Origin: Bin5 sp965232575
Lineage (GTDB): Bacteria; Chloroflexota; Anaerolineae; Caldilineales; Caldilineaceae
DNA: 64,000 bases
Direction: 5' to 3'
NCBI GenBank assembly: GCA_965232575.1
Contig: CBDDPZ010000007.1
Location: 620,001-684,000, forward strand
Position numbers and translations under genes: made by a program. Positions 8,689 to 17,790 of this stretch are shown piece by piece (within the stretch, counting starts at the first letter, position 1; every line of letters starts with the position of its first letter). Below the pieces are notes generated by a model, which ran no database searches, was not told the origin of the DNA, and saw nothing but the letters and a program-made list of their open reading frames with translations.

Positions 8689-9066
8689 ATGGAAAGAAGC
8701 GTGCCCCGCAGCGGCTGGCGGGAGATGGCGCTTTGGCTGTTTCGTCGTCGCCGACTCTTCCGAGTGACCGGAGATTCGATGATGCCGACCCTGACGGCAG
8801 GCGCCGTGGTGATGCTGGATCCCCGCGCCTACCGCCAGCGGAAACCGCAAGAGGAAGAGATAGTCGTCGCCCGCCATCCCCGCCAAAATGAGCTCCAAAT
8901 CGTCAAACGGGTGACGGCGGTAGTCGAGAGCCGTACCGAAAGTGGCGCCCCTAGCATTCGGCTCATTCTTGCCAGCGATAACGCCGCCGCCGGTGTCGAC
9001 AGTCGCGTATTCGGGCCGGTCGCGCTGAACCTGGTGTTAGGCAAGGTCGTCAGCCGCTTGCGCTGA
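8689..9066 (+). CDS. sodX: Nickel-type superoxide dismutase maturation protease (S26 signal peptidase family)
   Basis: This 125-residue protein is predicted to remove the NiSOD leader so that His1 is exposed for nickel binding. It has a minimal S26 fold with catalytic Ser30 in VTGDSMMPTL and Lys73 in QIVKRV, followed by the DN box (ASDNAAAGVDSRVFGPV). The location directly after sodN supports the assignment. An internal ATG at codon 13, preceded by GGCGGGAG, is an alternative start. It converges on the peptide transporter genes. Confidence 0.92.
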   Translation: MERSVPRSGWREMALWLFRRRRLFRVTGDSMMPTLTAGAVVMLDPRAYRQRKPQEEEIVVARHPRQNELQIVKRVTAVVESRTESGAPSIRLILASDNAAAGVDSRVFGPVALNLVLGKVVSRLR

Positions 9067-9125
9067 CAGCTATAGCGCATAGCCAGCTCAGAGCCCACCT
9101 CCCCTATCAATTTCCACCTTGAGTT

Positions 9126-10073
9126 TTACCGGCGCTGGCGGGGATCGAGCGCGTCGCGCAGGCCGTCGCCGATGAAGTTGATGCTGAGAATCGTGAGGGA
9201 AATGAACATGCCCGGCCAGATGACCAGCCACGGATTTTGGGTGATGAAGTCTTTGTTCTCAAAAAGGAGCCGCCCCCACGTAGGCACGTTGGAAGGAAAG
9301 CCAAGCCCCAGGAATGAAAGTGCCGACTCTGTCAGAATCGCCGCAGCCACCCCTAGCGTTGCTGAAACAATAATCGGGCTCAGAACATTGGGCAGGATGT
9401 GCTGCCACAGTATCACGGGCTCGCGCGTCCCCACGCTGACCGCAGCTTCGACGAACTCCTTCTCCTTGATTGACAACACTGATCCGCGCACGACCCGGGC
9501 CGTCGGCATCCACCCCAATATGCCGATAACAAGGACCACGAGCAGAAAAATGCCCAGTTCCGGGCCCAGCAATGCCTTGAGCGAATCACGGAACAGCATG
9601 ATGATGACCAGCAGCAGTGGCAGGCTCGGTAAAGCCAGCATCAGGTCCGTGAAGCGCATGAGCGGATTGTCCAGCCGGCGGAAGAATCCGGATAGCACGC
9701 CGACCAGCGTGCCAAAGGTGATGGAGACAAACATGGCGACGACGCCCACCGCCAGCGAGATGCGTCCGCCGAATAGATTGCGCGCCAGTGTGTCCCGCCC
9801 CAGGTCGTCCGTGCCCAGCGGGTACTTTACCGAGGGGGGTTGATTGATCGAATCAATGTCATCGACGATGAAGCTGTATTCCGGGTCTACCGTGTAGATG
9901 AGAGGGCCGGCGAGGACGCCAATCACCAGCAAACCAAGCACGACTACGCCGATGTTTGCCAGATTGTGGCGACGAAAGCGCAGCCATACATCCCCCCACA
10001 AAGTACGATGCTGGCGTTGCGGGAGTTCTGAGGCGAGGCTCTCAGCGGATGCCGTTTCCGTGCCTACGGCCAT
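9126..10073 (-). CDS. Peptide/nickel-type ABC transporter permease (DppC/OppC family)
   Basis: This inner-membrane permease of 315 residues starts at the ATG at 10073, which has a clean GGAG site. An in-frame TTG at 10127 would add 18 residues. It shows the OppC N-domain stretch YPLGTDDLGRDTLARNLFGGR, six predicted membrane segments, and the EAA loop (VEAAVSVGTREPVILWQHILPN) that contacts the ATPase. It forms an operon with the DppB-like permease and binding protein upstream. No DppD or DppF ATPase gene is present in the window. Confidence 0.93.
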   Translation of the reverse strand: MAVGTETASAESLASELPQRQHRTLWGDVWLRFRRHNLANIGVVVLGLLVIGVLAGPLIYTVDPEYSFIVDDIDSINQPPSVKYPLGTDDLGRDTLARNLFGGRISLAVGVVAMFVSITFGTLVGVLSGFFRRLDNPLMRFTDLMLALPSLPLLLVIIMLFRDSLKALLGPELGIFLLVVLVIGILGWMPTARVVRGSVLSIKEKEFVEAAVSVGTREPVILWQHILPNVLSPIIVSATLGVAAAILTESALSFLGLGFPSNVPTWGRLLFENKDFITQNPWLVIWPGMFISLTILSINFIGDGLRDALDPRQRR

Positions 10074-10141
10074 ATTCGCTCCTGCGGCCAGCTGTTTGCG
10101 ACGCCTGGCCTGGTAATCCAATGACAATTGGCCACTGCACT

Positions 10142-11158
10142 CTAGCTGTACCGGATGCGCGGGTCGAGTATGCCGTAGATGACATCGGCAATAAGATTGA
10201 ATACGACAATCAAGCAGGCAAAGATAAAGGTGACCGTCTGTACTAAGGGAATGTCGTTCAACTGAATAGCGCCAATGAGGAGCGCTCCCAGGCCGTTTAC
10301 GCGGAAAATCTGTTCAGTGATGATCGCGCCGCTGAAAATTGCGGGAATGCCCAACGCGATGAGGGTGACAACAGGGATCAGGCTGTTGCGCAAGATGTGG
10401 CGAATAACGACATATCTCTCGCGAAATCCTTTGGCCGTCGCCGTTCGGACGTAGTCCATAGGAATGTTGTCGAGCATCGACGAACGCGTAAAGCGGGCCA
10501 GAATCGCCGCCTGGAAAAAACCGAGAACCGCCACCGGCATCGCGCTTTGCCTCAATTGCTCGACAAAACTGTGCCAATCCATAACCTGAAGATTCGTGTC
10601 ATAGATCATGGGAAACCATTTGAGCTTCACACTGAATAGCAGAATCATCAAGAGGCCGGTGAAGAAGGTCGGGATCGAATAGCCGATTAGCGAAATGAAA
10701 GTCCCGACCTGATCGAAGATCGAGTACTGTCGAATTGCAGAGATGACACCGATCGGCACCGCGATCACAATCGCGACCACATAGGCCAGCCCCACAACCC
10801 AGAGCGTCTGCGGTACTCGCTCCATGATCATATCCATTACGGGAACGCCCCGACTGCCCCAAGAGGTCACCCGTAACCGCTTCTCCCCATCCCCGATCTG
10901 AATGTCGAACGCGTTCTCGATCAGGGACAACGGCTCATTGATAAAGAACTGGCGCATCCACAGCCCATACTTGACCGGAAAAGGTTCATCCAGCCCCATC
11001 GCCTTACGAATCTGCTGTCGGATCTCGGGACGAATGGTCTCCGGCAGGGCGCTGGTCGGATCTCCGGGCGCGAGATCGAGCACCGCAAAGATGACAAAGC
11101 TTATCGCGATGAGGGTCGGAATGATTGTCAGAATGCGGCGGACGAGATATTGGCCCAC
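10142..11158 (-). CDS. Peptide/nickel-type ABC transporter permease (DppB/OppB family)
   Basis: This 338-residue membrane protein begins with the family hallmark YLVRRILTIIPTLIAISFVIFAVLDLAPGDP. It has an EAA-like loop RTATAKGFRERYVVIRHILRN and ends ..ILDPRIRYS. The start is GTG. It pairs with the DppC-like protein to form the channel. About 65 bases separate it from the binding-protein gene, and that gap contains a hairpin. Confidence 0.93.
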   Translation of the reverse strand: MGQYLVRRILTIIPTLIAISFVIFAVLDLAPGDPTSALPETIRPEIRQQIRKAMGLDEPFPVKYGLWMRQFFINEPLSLIENAFDIQIGDGEKRLRVTSWGSRGVPVMDMIMERVPQTLWVVGLAYVVAIVIAVPIGVISAIRQYSIFDQVGTFISLIGYSIPTFFTGLLMILLFSVKLKWFPMIYDTNLQVMDWHSFVEQLRQSAMPVAVLGFFQAAILARFTRSSMLDNIPMDYVRTATAKGFRERYVVIRHILRNSLIPVVTLIALGIPAIFSGAIITEQIFRVNGLGALLIGAIQLNDIPLVQTVTFIFACLIVVFNLIADVIYGILDPRIRYS

Positions 11159-11185
11159 AGCGTGAATTGGGGAGACAGAGAAAGA

Positions 11186-11210
11186 GGGAGGAGAGGAAAA
11201 CTCTCCTCCC
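11186..11210 (-). terminator. Hairpin between peptide-binding protein and permease genes
   Basis: A perfect 10-bp stem (11186-11195 with 11201-11210) with a 5-base loop lies directly after the binding-protein stop. A pyrimidine/T-rich tract follows in the direction of transcription. It could attenuate transcription into the permeases or protect the upstream message. Confidence 0.6.
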
Positions 11211-11223
11211 TCCCTAATTCAGA

Positions 11224-12996
11224 TTAGCGATGCCAATCGCCGACGTTCCACATCTGGCTGTCCCAACCGTTGATCCAAACGCCCTGGAGGGTGTTGAGGT
11301 GGGCCGAGACTTCGCCGCGGTAGACCAGCGGAATCTGGTAGTAATTCTGAACATTAATATCGTTCAACTGCTTTACCAGCGCCTCACGCTCCGGGCCGAC
11401 CGGCGTCTGCGTCAGCTGTTCGAAGAGTGTGTCATACTCGGCGTTGCAGCCACGGAAGATGTTGCCGCCGCCCCAGGTGTTGTCCCGCATCGGGATCTGG
11501 TCGCAAATCCAGTTTGAAAGATGCTGTTGCGGGTCAATCGTCGGGCCGGTTGTATACATCTGCAAGTCGGTATAGAACTTCTGGTATGTGTCGGGGCTGT
11601 TGGGATCTCCGCCGAAGAAAACGCTCGCGTCATGGTTGATCAGTTCGGTCTCAATCCCGATCTGGAGCCACCACTGGCGCAGAAGGGCCTGCGTTTTCTG
11701 ACGTACCGAATTGGTAGAGGTCTGGTAGGAGATCTTGAGCGGAATGCCGTTGTATTCGCGGATGCCGTCACCGTCCGAGTCGAGGACGCCGTTTTCGTCC
11801 AACAACGCATTGGCGCCGTCAATGTCCTGGGTCAGGCAGCCGTCGTTTGAATCTGATACGTAATGGAGTGGGGCTGGGATCACGTTGCAGGTTGGCTGGC
11901 CGGCAAATCCGTAGAGCTGTTCGGATATGAGTGTGCGATCGATCGCCATCGACAGCGCCTGCGGAATCGGCGCGAATGTCAGGAAAGGATGGGGGTTGTC
12001 GCCGTCCATATATTCGGAACGATCATCGCCAAGATCGGAATGCGGGTTGGTCTGATTGACCAGGACGCGCTCGACATAGCCGGCAAAGGCGGACACCACT
12101 TTGCCCAGCCCGGCAGCTTCCATGTCACGCAGAATGTCCGGCTCAACCTGCAGGTTCCAGGCATAGTCGGCTTCTCCGGTCTCCAGCACAGCGCGGGCCG
12201 CCGACGCGGCATCGCCGCCACCCTTGAAGACTACCGTGTCAAAGTAGGCCGGCTCGCCATGATAGTGTGGGTTCCGTTCGTATACGGCCACATCGTTGAC
12301 TTTGAAGTCGATGATGCGATAGGGGCCTGTGCCCAGCGGGGCTGTGTTTTCCTCATTGCAGGTCTGCGCAGCCGCCCCCACACAGTCGGCAAACTGTGCA
12401 CTGCTGATGATCGGCGTATTCGCGCCGACAAAAGCATTGTACGGATACGGTGTCGGCGAATCGAACGTGATCTTGATCGTTCGGTCGTCAAGCGCTTCGA
12501 CACTCTCTATGCCCAAGAAAGCCTCGCTGGCCGTGCAGCCGGTCTCCTCGTGGCTGCAGTACTCCCACGTGAAGACGACGTCCTCGGCGGTCACGTCGCT
12601 CCCGTCCGACCAGAGCAGACCTTCCTTGAGCGTCCACGTAATCGACATCAGATCTTCCGAAACGCCGCTATTCTCGATCGTGGGGATTTCCACCGCCAGC
12701 CTGGGCACGATGGTACCGTTCGGGTCGTAGTTGGCCAGGGGCTCAAGCGTAATCGCGCCGGCGTCCTGGTCCTTTGTGCCGCCCGACAAATACGGTCCGG
12801 GCAGAGAGGCGGCCTGCCAGTAAAGTATGGTCAGAACCTTGCCCTCTTCCTCCATTACCTCCTCTTCCGCCATCTCTTCATCAGCAGCCATGCTCTCGCC
12901 GCCGGTCGGTGCAGCGGCCGGACAGGCAGCCAGCAAAAAGGCCATCGCCAGCAAAATGGCAATGACGCGCAAGGTTGAAACATGTCTTTCAATCAT
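11224..12996 (-). CDS. ABC transporter family 5 substrate-binding lipoprotein (oligopeptide type)
   Basis: This 590-residue SBP_bac_5 protein presents a peptide or related solute to the DppBC-like permeases. I chose the ATG at 12996, preceded by AAAGGAGAAG, over an in-frame start 69 bases upstream. A lipobox LLAAC (Cys25) follows a hydrophobic leader, and then an acidic linker (MAADEEMAEEEVMEEEG). Family motifs include WTLKEGLLWSDGSDVTAEDVVFTWEY and QALSMAIDRTLISEQLYGFAG. It is first in the operon and separated from the permeases by a hairpin. Confidence 0.93.
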   Translation of the reverse strand: MIERHVSTLRVIAILLAMAFLLAACPAAAPTGGESMAADEEMAEEEVMEEEGKVLTILYWQAASLPGPYLSGGTKDQDAGAITLEPLANYDPNGTIVPRLAVEIPTIENSGVSEDLMSITWTLKEGLLWSDGSDVTAEDVVFTWEYCSHEETGCTASEAFLGIESVEALDDRTIKITFDSPTPYPYNAFVGANTPIISSAQFADCVGAAAQTCNEENTAPLGTGPYRIIDFKVNDVAVYERNPHYHGEPAYFDTVVFKGGGDAASAARAVLETGEADYAWNLQVEPDILRDMEAAGLGKVVSAFAGYVERVLVNQTNPHSDLGDDRSEYMDGDNPHPFLTFAPIPQALSMAIDRTLISEQLYGFAGQPTCNVIPAPLHYVSDSNDGCLTQDIDGANALLDENGVLDSDGDGIREYNGIPLKISYQTSTNSVRQKTQALLRQWWLQIGIETELINHDASVFFGGDPNSPDTYQKFYTDLQMYTTGPTIDPQQHLSNWICDQIPMRDNTWGGGNIFRGCNAEYDTLFEQLTQTPVGPEREALVKQLNDINVQNYYQIPLVYRGEVSAHLNTLQGVWINGWDSQMWNVGDWHR

Positions 12997-13163
12997 CGAC
13001 TTCTCCTTTTCACCATTATGGAATGTGAATTTGTGTATGTTGTTGGCCACACGAATGCCTACCAAGACTAAGCATAGGGGAGAGCAATATCATGCAGCTT
13101 TCGCATACAGGGCAAGAGTTGCCATTGGGGGAATCGGTTGAGCACCACTGCCTCAAGATAACT

Positions 13164-13181
13164 GCCCGCGTGAATGCGGGC
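13164..13181. other. Short GC-rich hairpin with T-run on plus strand
   Basis: GCCCGC (13164-13169) and GCGGGC (13176-13181) flank a 6-base loop, followed by TAGCTTTTT on the plus strand. The genes on both sides are on the minus strand, so its use as a terminator is uncertain. Confidence 0.3.
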
Positions 13182-13265
13182 TAGCTTTTTCGATCTGTGC
13201 AAAAACTATCCTACCACTCTTTCTTGGTGTATTCCAATTGGGTTCAGGAGAGCAAGGGATCCAAA

Positions 13266-14840
13266 TTAAGAGTCGGTTGCAAGCCTTGCGCCGAATTTCT
13301 GAAGCCCCGTTGCAACCCGTTGCGGCACTTTGCTCGCCCGGGAACTGAGAAAGGCCAATATGCGATCCGGTTGGACGCCTTCATCGGAGGCTCTATTCAA
13401 ACTGCGCTGGTTAATTTGGTAGAGATAACGGGGATAACTAGCCTGCCAGTTGCTGAACCGTTCCACGCGAAATCGGTCCATCAGCGGCGTGTCTGCAGGC
13501 AACTCAACCGAGAAGTCATCTTCGACAACGATCGGACGCCGCCGCGCTTCATTAGGCGTCTCGCTGTCGTGGCCCAACCAGCGCGCACCCCAGGCGTTCA
13601 GCGATAACAGCAGATCGTCCCCCGCAGACGGCTCCGCCAGATCGACGGCTGACAGCCAATAGAGTGGGCCGTTCAGCAGGAAACGCAGCAGCACACCTTC
13701 TACCGCATCCCAATGCTCGAAGCCGCGCAAGAATCCCTCTTGATTTTCGTAGCGAATGTACCAACTGTCGTAGTCGCCAGTGGGTCGTTGAAAGTCGGGC
13801 GCTGTCTCCTTGACAGCGCCGATTACCTCGGCCTGGCTGTACCAGGCACCAGGCTGCAAACGTCCCAAAAGCCTTAGTACAGCTTCCCGCGTTTGTAATG
13901 GATTGTTTTGCCAATCGCCGCCCGAACAGTCGATGCCCGGAATACGCTCTAGATCGTTCCATTCTTCAGAAGTACGCCAAGCTTCCCACAGAGAAAAGCG
14001 CTGGTCGGGCCGCGGTTGCTCCAGAAAAGCATATACCCGGTTCCCCGTGAGACGAACACGTTCATCGTCTGCGCGGCGCAGCCAGCCCAGTCGCCTTGCC
14101 AGGTGCAGAAGCAGGGCGACACGAACCTCTTCTACATTGGCGCTGGCGACAGGCGCAACGAAGGGAGACACGAAGCCGTCCGCAGACTTCAGGCGCATCA
14201 TCAGCTGGTCAATGTCCTCCGGATTCGGAGTGCCATCACCCTGCAGGCGTAGCCCTTCGGTATGCAAGAATCCCAGCAGCGTGCCCGCATCTTCAAGAAA
14301 GGCATCTTCCAGCCGGAGCATTCGGGATGACGGCGGCGGGGGCACCGGCACCGCGGCTAGCCCCTGCTCGCCGTCGGCGGTCGTCGGCTGCGGCAGCCAG
14401 GGAAGGATATCACTGGGGATGAAGATGATGGTGTGGGCGTTCTGACCTTCGCCTTTGTACGTGCGGCCGATTAGTCCGTAATAATAGAGTAGCTCGGCAA
14501 CGCTCTCCGGTGCGTTCCAAGGTTGTTCTCGCTCCAACTTTGATGGACCCATCTGCCGGATGCTGCCGTATTCGCGGCTGAACTGGGCTTCTCGCATTTC
14601 GCCCCCTTCCTCAAGGAGGAGGTCCAAAGCAGACCGGGCCCCGGGATAGGAGTCGGTGATCTCCTGGAAGGCCATTAACACCGAGGTTGGGTCCGTGATC
14701 TGGCCGCCCAGGCTATCGATCATCGCCCGGATATTCTTCTCCCCATCCAGAAAGGCGCCCCGAAGCTCTGCAATGACTTGCAGTTGGATCTCCGGGTAAT
14801 CGGCAAGCATCTGGCTGGTTTGCGGCATCTGCGTTTCCAT
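13266..14840 (-). CDS. Conserved hypothetical protein, possibly winged-helix (helicase-XPB-N-like)
   Basis: This is a soluble protein of 524 residues from the ATG at 14840 (a TTG eight codons upstream is an alternative). It has no signal peptide or catalytic motif that I recognise. The chain shows repeated helix-rich segments with patterns such as LGGQITDP, AELLYYYGLIGR, LLHLARRLGWLRRADDERVRLT and VLRLLGRLQPGAWYSQAEVI. These resemble the winged-helix arrays in helicase-associated XPB/Ssl2 N-terminal proteins. That resemblance is by eye only. It stands alone between the peptide importer and a divergent membrane-protein gene. Confidence 0.7.
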   Translation of the reverse strand: METQMPQTSQMLADYPEIQLQVIAELRGAFLDGEKNIRAMIDSLGGQITDPTSVLMAFQEITDSYPGARSALDLLLEEGGEMREAQFSREYGSIRQMGPSKLEREQPWNAPESVAELLYYYGLIGRTYKGEGQNAHTIIFIPSDILPWLPQPTTADGEQGLAAVPVPPPPSSRMLRLEDAFLEDAGTLLGFLHTEGLRLQGDGTPNPEDIDQLMMRLKSADGFVSPFVAPVASANVEEVRVALLLHLARRLGWLRRADDERVRLTGNRVYAFLEQPRPDQRFSLWEAWRTSEEWNDLERIPGIDCSGGDWQNNPLQTREAVLRLLGRLQPGAWYSQAEVIGAVKETAPDFQRPTGDYDSWYIRYENQEGFLRGFEHWDAVEGVLLRFLLNGPLYWLSAVDLAEPSAGDDLLLSLNAWGARWLGHDSETPNEARRRPIVVEDDFSVELPADTPLMDRFRVERFSNWQASYPRYLYQINQRSLNRASDEGVQPDRILAFLSSRASKVPQRVATGLQKFGARLATDS

Positions 14841-15089
14841 GAATCGCCGTTGCTCAGATCTCAAGAAATACGACTATGAAACGCGCAGGTCTCTCAGTCC
14901 GACTGCGAAAACTGAATGCGGCCGTTCCTCCAGGTCTGGGATTCCCATCGCCTCTACCTGCTGGATGGATCAAGCCTTTGTCCAGCCGGGCGCTTTGCCG
15001 GGCCTTGCCAAATCGGGCAAACTTGTGAGACAATGCACCCAGAAACGAAGATGAAGCGGCAATCTCACAGAGACTGGAGGCCTGTTGAA

Positions 15090-15464
15090 ATGACCCGCGA
15101 TTCATCCTTTGTACCTCAAAGCGGCGGTTGGCGCTTTTCCGATATTCTACGCGATTTTGCCGTCGTATGGCAACTGATGGGCGATCCGCAGGTATCGATT
15201 CTGCTGCGAGTCGGTTTTCCGGTGCTGGCAATTCTGTACTGGTTGTCGCCAATCGACCTATGGCCGGGACCCCTCGACGATATTGCCGCCGTCGTCCTGG
15301 CAGGACGTCTGTTTGTGCAGATGGCCCCGCAGGCCGCCGTACGCCGCGCCCTCGTGCGGCTTGGACATATTTCCCCGGATGAACCGGACCGGGAGGTCTG
15401 GGACATCTGGGACGAAGACGATAAAACCATCCCCGGAGACTGGCGAGTCGTTGACGACAAGTAG
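15090..15464 (+). CDS. Small membrane protein, DUF1232/YkvA-like
   Basis: This 124-residue protein starts at the ATG at 15090 with GGAGG nine bases upstream. The upstream extension of the frame lacks a ribosome site. The core ILLRVGFPVLAILYWLSPIDLWPGPLDDIAAVVL matches the DUF1232 pattern (YxxSPxDLxP..xDD). That pattern forms one or two membrane-associated helices. The C-terminus is acidic (WDIWDEDDK). Function is unknown. It is 24 bases upstream of the M20 peptidase, so the two may be co-transcribed. Confidence 0.75.
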   Translation: MTRDSSFVPQSGGWRFSDILRDFAVVWQLMGDPQVSILLRVGFPVLAILYWLSPIDLWPGPLDDIAAVVLAGRLFVQMAPQAAVRRALVRLGHISPDEPDREVWDIWDEDDKTIPGDWRVVDDK

Positions 15465-15488
15465 AAAACGACGCACCGACCACACCAG

Positions 15489-16664
15489 ATGAATAATGCG
15501 CTGCTGGACCAAGTTGGCCGGACCGTCAACCGACAGCGACTGATCGACACTGCTGTAGATCTGGTCGAGGTTCCAAGCCCCACACGCAGCGCGGGCGCAG
15601 TCGCCGATCGACTGGCCGAGATCCTGTCCTCTGACGGCTTTCCCGTCCAGCGCCACGAAGCCGACTGGCCCCAAGCTCCCGTTGTCATCGCCGCGCTCGA
15701 CAGCGGCCGACCGGGCCCCACACTCCAATTCGACGGCCATCTGGATACCGTGCACCTTCCCTTCGTGCCGCCGCGTGTAGAAAATGACACGCTCTACGGC
15801 TCTAGTTCAGCCGACATGAAAGGCGGAATCGCAGCGGCTTTGGAAGCGCTGCGCGTGCTGCGCACCTTGGACGCTCTCCCCGCCGGAAAAGTCCTCTTGA
15901 CAGCCCATGATCACCACGAAGGACCGTGGGGTGACGGCCGCCAGGTCCGCGCCATGATTCGTGAAGGTTTTGTCGGCGATGCCGTCATGCTGCCGGAATA
16001 TCTGGCGCATCCTCTGCCCGTCGCCGGCCGGGGTCTGGCCATCTTCCAGGCGACAATTCGCCGCGAGGGCGCGCCCGTACATGAAGTGTTGCGCCCGCCC
16101 GGTACGCCAGATGTCGTCGCCGCCGGCGCCCAATTGGTGAACCGTCTGCACACGTGGAATGAAGAACTGAAGCAGAACACCCATCCTCTAGCGGGCCATG
16201 ATTCCACCTTCGTTGGCAGCGTGCATACGGGGGAAATCTACAACCAGTCGCCCACAGAGTGCCTCGTGCAGGGAACGCGGCGCTGGGTCCCGCCAACCAG
16301 AGGCGCAGTCGTTCGCGACGAGTTTTCCCTGCTGCTTGCCGGTGTCGCGGCTGCAACCTGCACCGAGATCGACGTCGAGTTCGCAATACAGGGTGATGCC
16401 TACCAGACCGATGCCGACAGTCGCCTTGTACAGGCCTTTCAGCAGGCTCACACCGCTGTCGTCGGCTCCCCCGTGCCCTTGGGAGCCAAGCCATTCGTTG
16501 ACGACGGCAATACCTACGCCTCCTTGGCCGGTATCCCCGCTTTGACCCACGGTCCCGCGGCCACCGGCGCGCATACTCTGAACGAGGCTGTGCCCGTGGA
16601 TGAGTTGGTCCGGGTCGCCAAAGTATACGCGCTCACCGCTGTTGAATTCTGTGGGGGGCAATAG
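15489..16664 (+). CDS. M20 family zinc peptidase / ArgE-DapE-type deacylase
   Basis: This 391-residue cytoplasmic metallohydrolase has the M20 metal-binding layout: FDGHLDTV (His84, Asp86), SSADMKGG (Asp109), HDHHEGPWGD (Glu144), VMLPE (Glu170) and a terminal GAHTLNEAVPV. The usual DEE doublet is replaced by HHEG, a divergent catalytic-base region. Likely reactions are release of an amino acid or acyl group from a peptide or N-acyl substrate, but the substrate cannot be read from sequence. Confidence 0.9.
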   Translation: MNNALLDQVGRTVNRQRLIDTAVDLVEVPSPTRSAGAVADRLAEILSSDGFPVQRHEADWPQAPVVIAALDSGRPGPTLQFDGHLDTVHLPFVPPRVENDTLYGSSSADMKGGIAAALEALRVLRTLDALPAGKVLLTAHDHHEGPWGDGRQVRAMIREGFVGDAVMLPEYLAHPLPVAGRGLAIFQATIRREGAPVHEVLRPPGTPDVVAAGAQLVNRLHTWNEELKQNTHPLAGHDSTFVGSVHTGEIYNQSPTECLVQGTRRWVPPTRGAVVRDEFSLLLAGVAAATCTEIDVEFAIQGDAYQTDADSRLVQAFQQAHTAVVGSPVPLGAKPFVDDGNTYASLAGIPALTHGPAATGAHTLNEAVPVDELVRVAKVYALTAVEFCGGQ

Positions 16665-16709
16665 TCGAAGATCCTGATTCGGGGCTCAGAATTTAATTCC
16701 CTGCTGAGT

Positions 16710-17612
16710 TTACTCCCCGCTGGTAGATGAATCCTCCTCAATCTCGCTGCGCTGCGGGATCGAGTCAGCCGCGCCCGGTCTCGTCACACAAAGCGCGGCC
16801 GCCCGCGAAGCCAGGGAAAGTGCCTGCCCAACCGATTCACCTGCCAGGAGTTCAGCCAGAAAGTAGCCGGTAAATGTGTCGCCGGCGGCGGTCGTGTCCA
16901 CCGCTTCAACCGCCTGCGCCGGAGTTCTGATGCGCTCCCCGCCGCGAGAATAAAGGGAACCGTCTCCCCCCAGAGTGAGCAGAATCGCTGCATCGGGGAA
17001 GCGGGCTTGCAGCGCCCCCACTACCGTTTCAGGTGAAGCGTCTTCGATTTCCGCCAGCGCCGCACCTTCTGTCTGGTTGACCACGAACAGAGAAACGCCG
17101 TCAAGAGGGTAACTCAGAACCTCCGGCGTCATCGGCGCGGGGTTGAAAGCGACGGTCAACTCTCGTTCGGATGCTTCGCGCATGATTGCGGGCAGGGAAC
17201 TGATTTCGTTCTGAAGCAAAAGCCAGTCACCCTCGCCGAAGTGTGAAAGCACGTAGTGAGCATCATCGGAAGTCACAGTGAGGTTGGCTCCCCCGTAAAG
17301 AAGGATCGAGTTCTCGCCGGCGGGGTCTACCTGAATAATGGCGTGACCGGTGGGCTGGTTATCGAGGCCGACGTGCGTTACATTCACGCCTTCGGCGGCA
17401 ATGGCATCCCTTAGCCAGAGTCCCTCAGGGCCAATGCGCCCCGCGTGAAAAACGTCCGCGCCGGCGCGCGCCAGGGCGACCGATTGATTCGCCCCCTTTC
17501 CGCCTTGAAAACGGCGATACTCCGCGCTGGGCAGCGTCTCCCCCGGACGGACAAGATGTTCGACCTGGTATACGTGGTCTATGTTGAGTGAGCCGAAGAC
17601 GAGAATGGACAT
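16710..17612 (-). CDS. Ribokinase / PfkB-family carbohydrate kinase
   Basis: This 300-residue kinase has both PfkB signatures: GGKGANQSVALARAGA near the N-terminus and DTTAAGDTFTGYFLAELL, with the catalytic Asp, near the C-terminus. The start MSILVFGSLNIDHVY and the overall pattern favour ribokinase (ribose to ribose-5-phosphate). It is divergent from adenine deaminase, which fits combined use of nucleoside base and sugar. It converges on the M20 peptidase with a 45-base gap. Confidence 0.9.
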   Translation of the reverse strand: MSILVFGSLNIDHVYQVEHLVRPGETLPSAEYRRFQGGKGANQSVALARAGADVFHAGRIGPEGLWLRDAIAAEGVNVTHVGLDNQPTGHAIIQVDPAGENSILLYGGANLTVTSDDAHYVLSHFGEGDWLLLQNEISSLPAIMREASERELTVAFNPAPMTPEVLSYPLDGVSLFVVNQTEGAALAEIEDASPETVVGALQARFPDAAILLTLGGDGSLYSRGGERIRTPAQAVEAVDTTAAGDTFTGYFLAELLAGESVGQALSLASRAAALCVTRPGAADSIPQRSEIEEDSSTSGE

Positions 17613-17701
17613 GGTTCGGTTGACTGGATCGATTGAGCGTTCCAGTGGATTGTAACATTGAGAATCCGGCAGCCAAAAGAGACCTCTATCCTCGCCTACT
17701 G

Positions 17702-17710
17702 TGCTATAAT
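17702..17710 (+). promoter_or_regulatory. Extended -10 promoter candidate for adenine deaminase
   Basis: TGC followed by a perfect TATAAT (17705-17710) lies 80 bases upstream of the ade start. No good -35 is present at the usual distance, which is common for extended -10 promoters. Confidence 0.5.
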
Positions 17711-17790
17711 GCCCGCGAGACTGTGGATTAAGGACATTGCTGTTTTTCCGTACTTGCTCTAGGCAGATTCGTTATCTGAAGGAGTGATCC

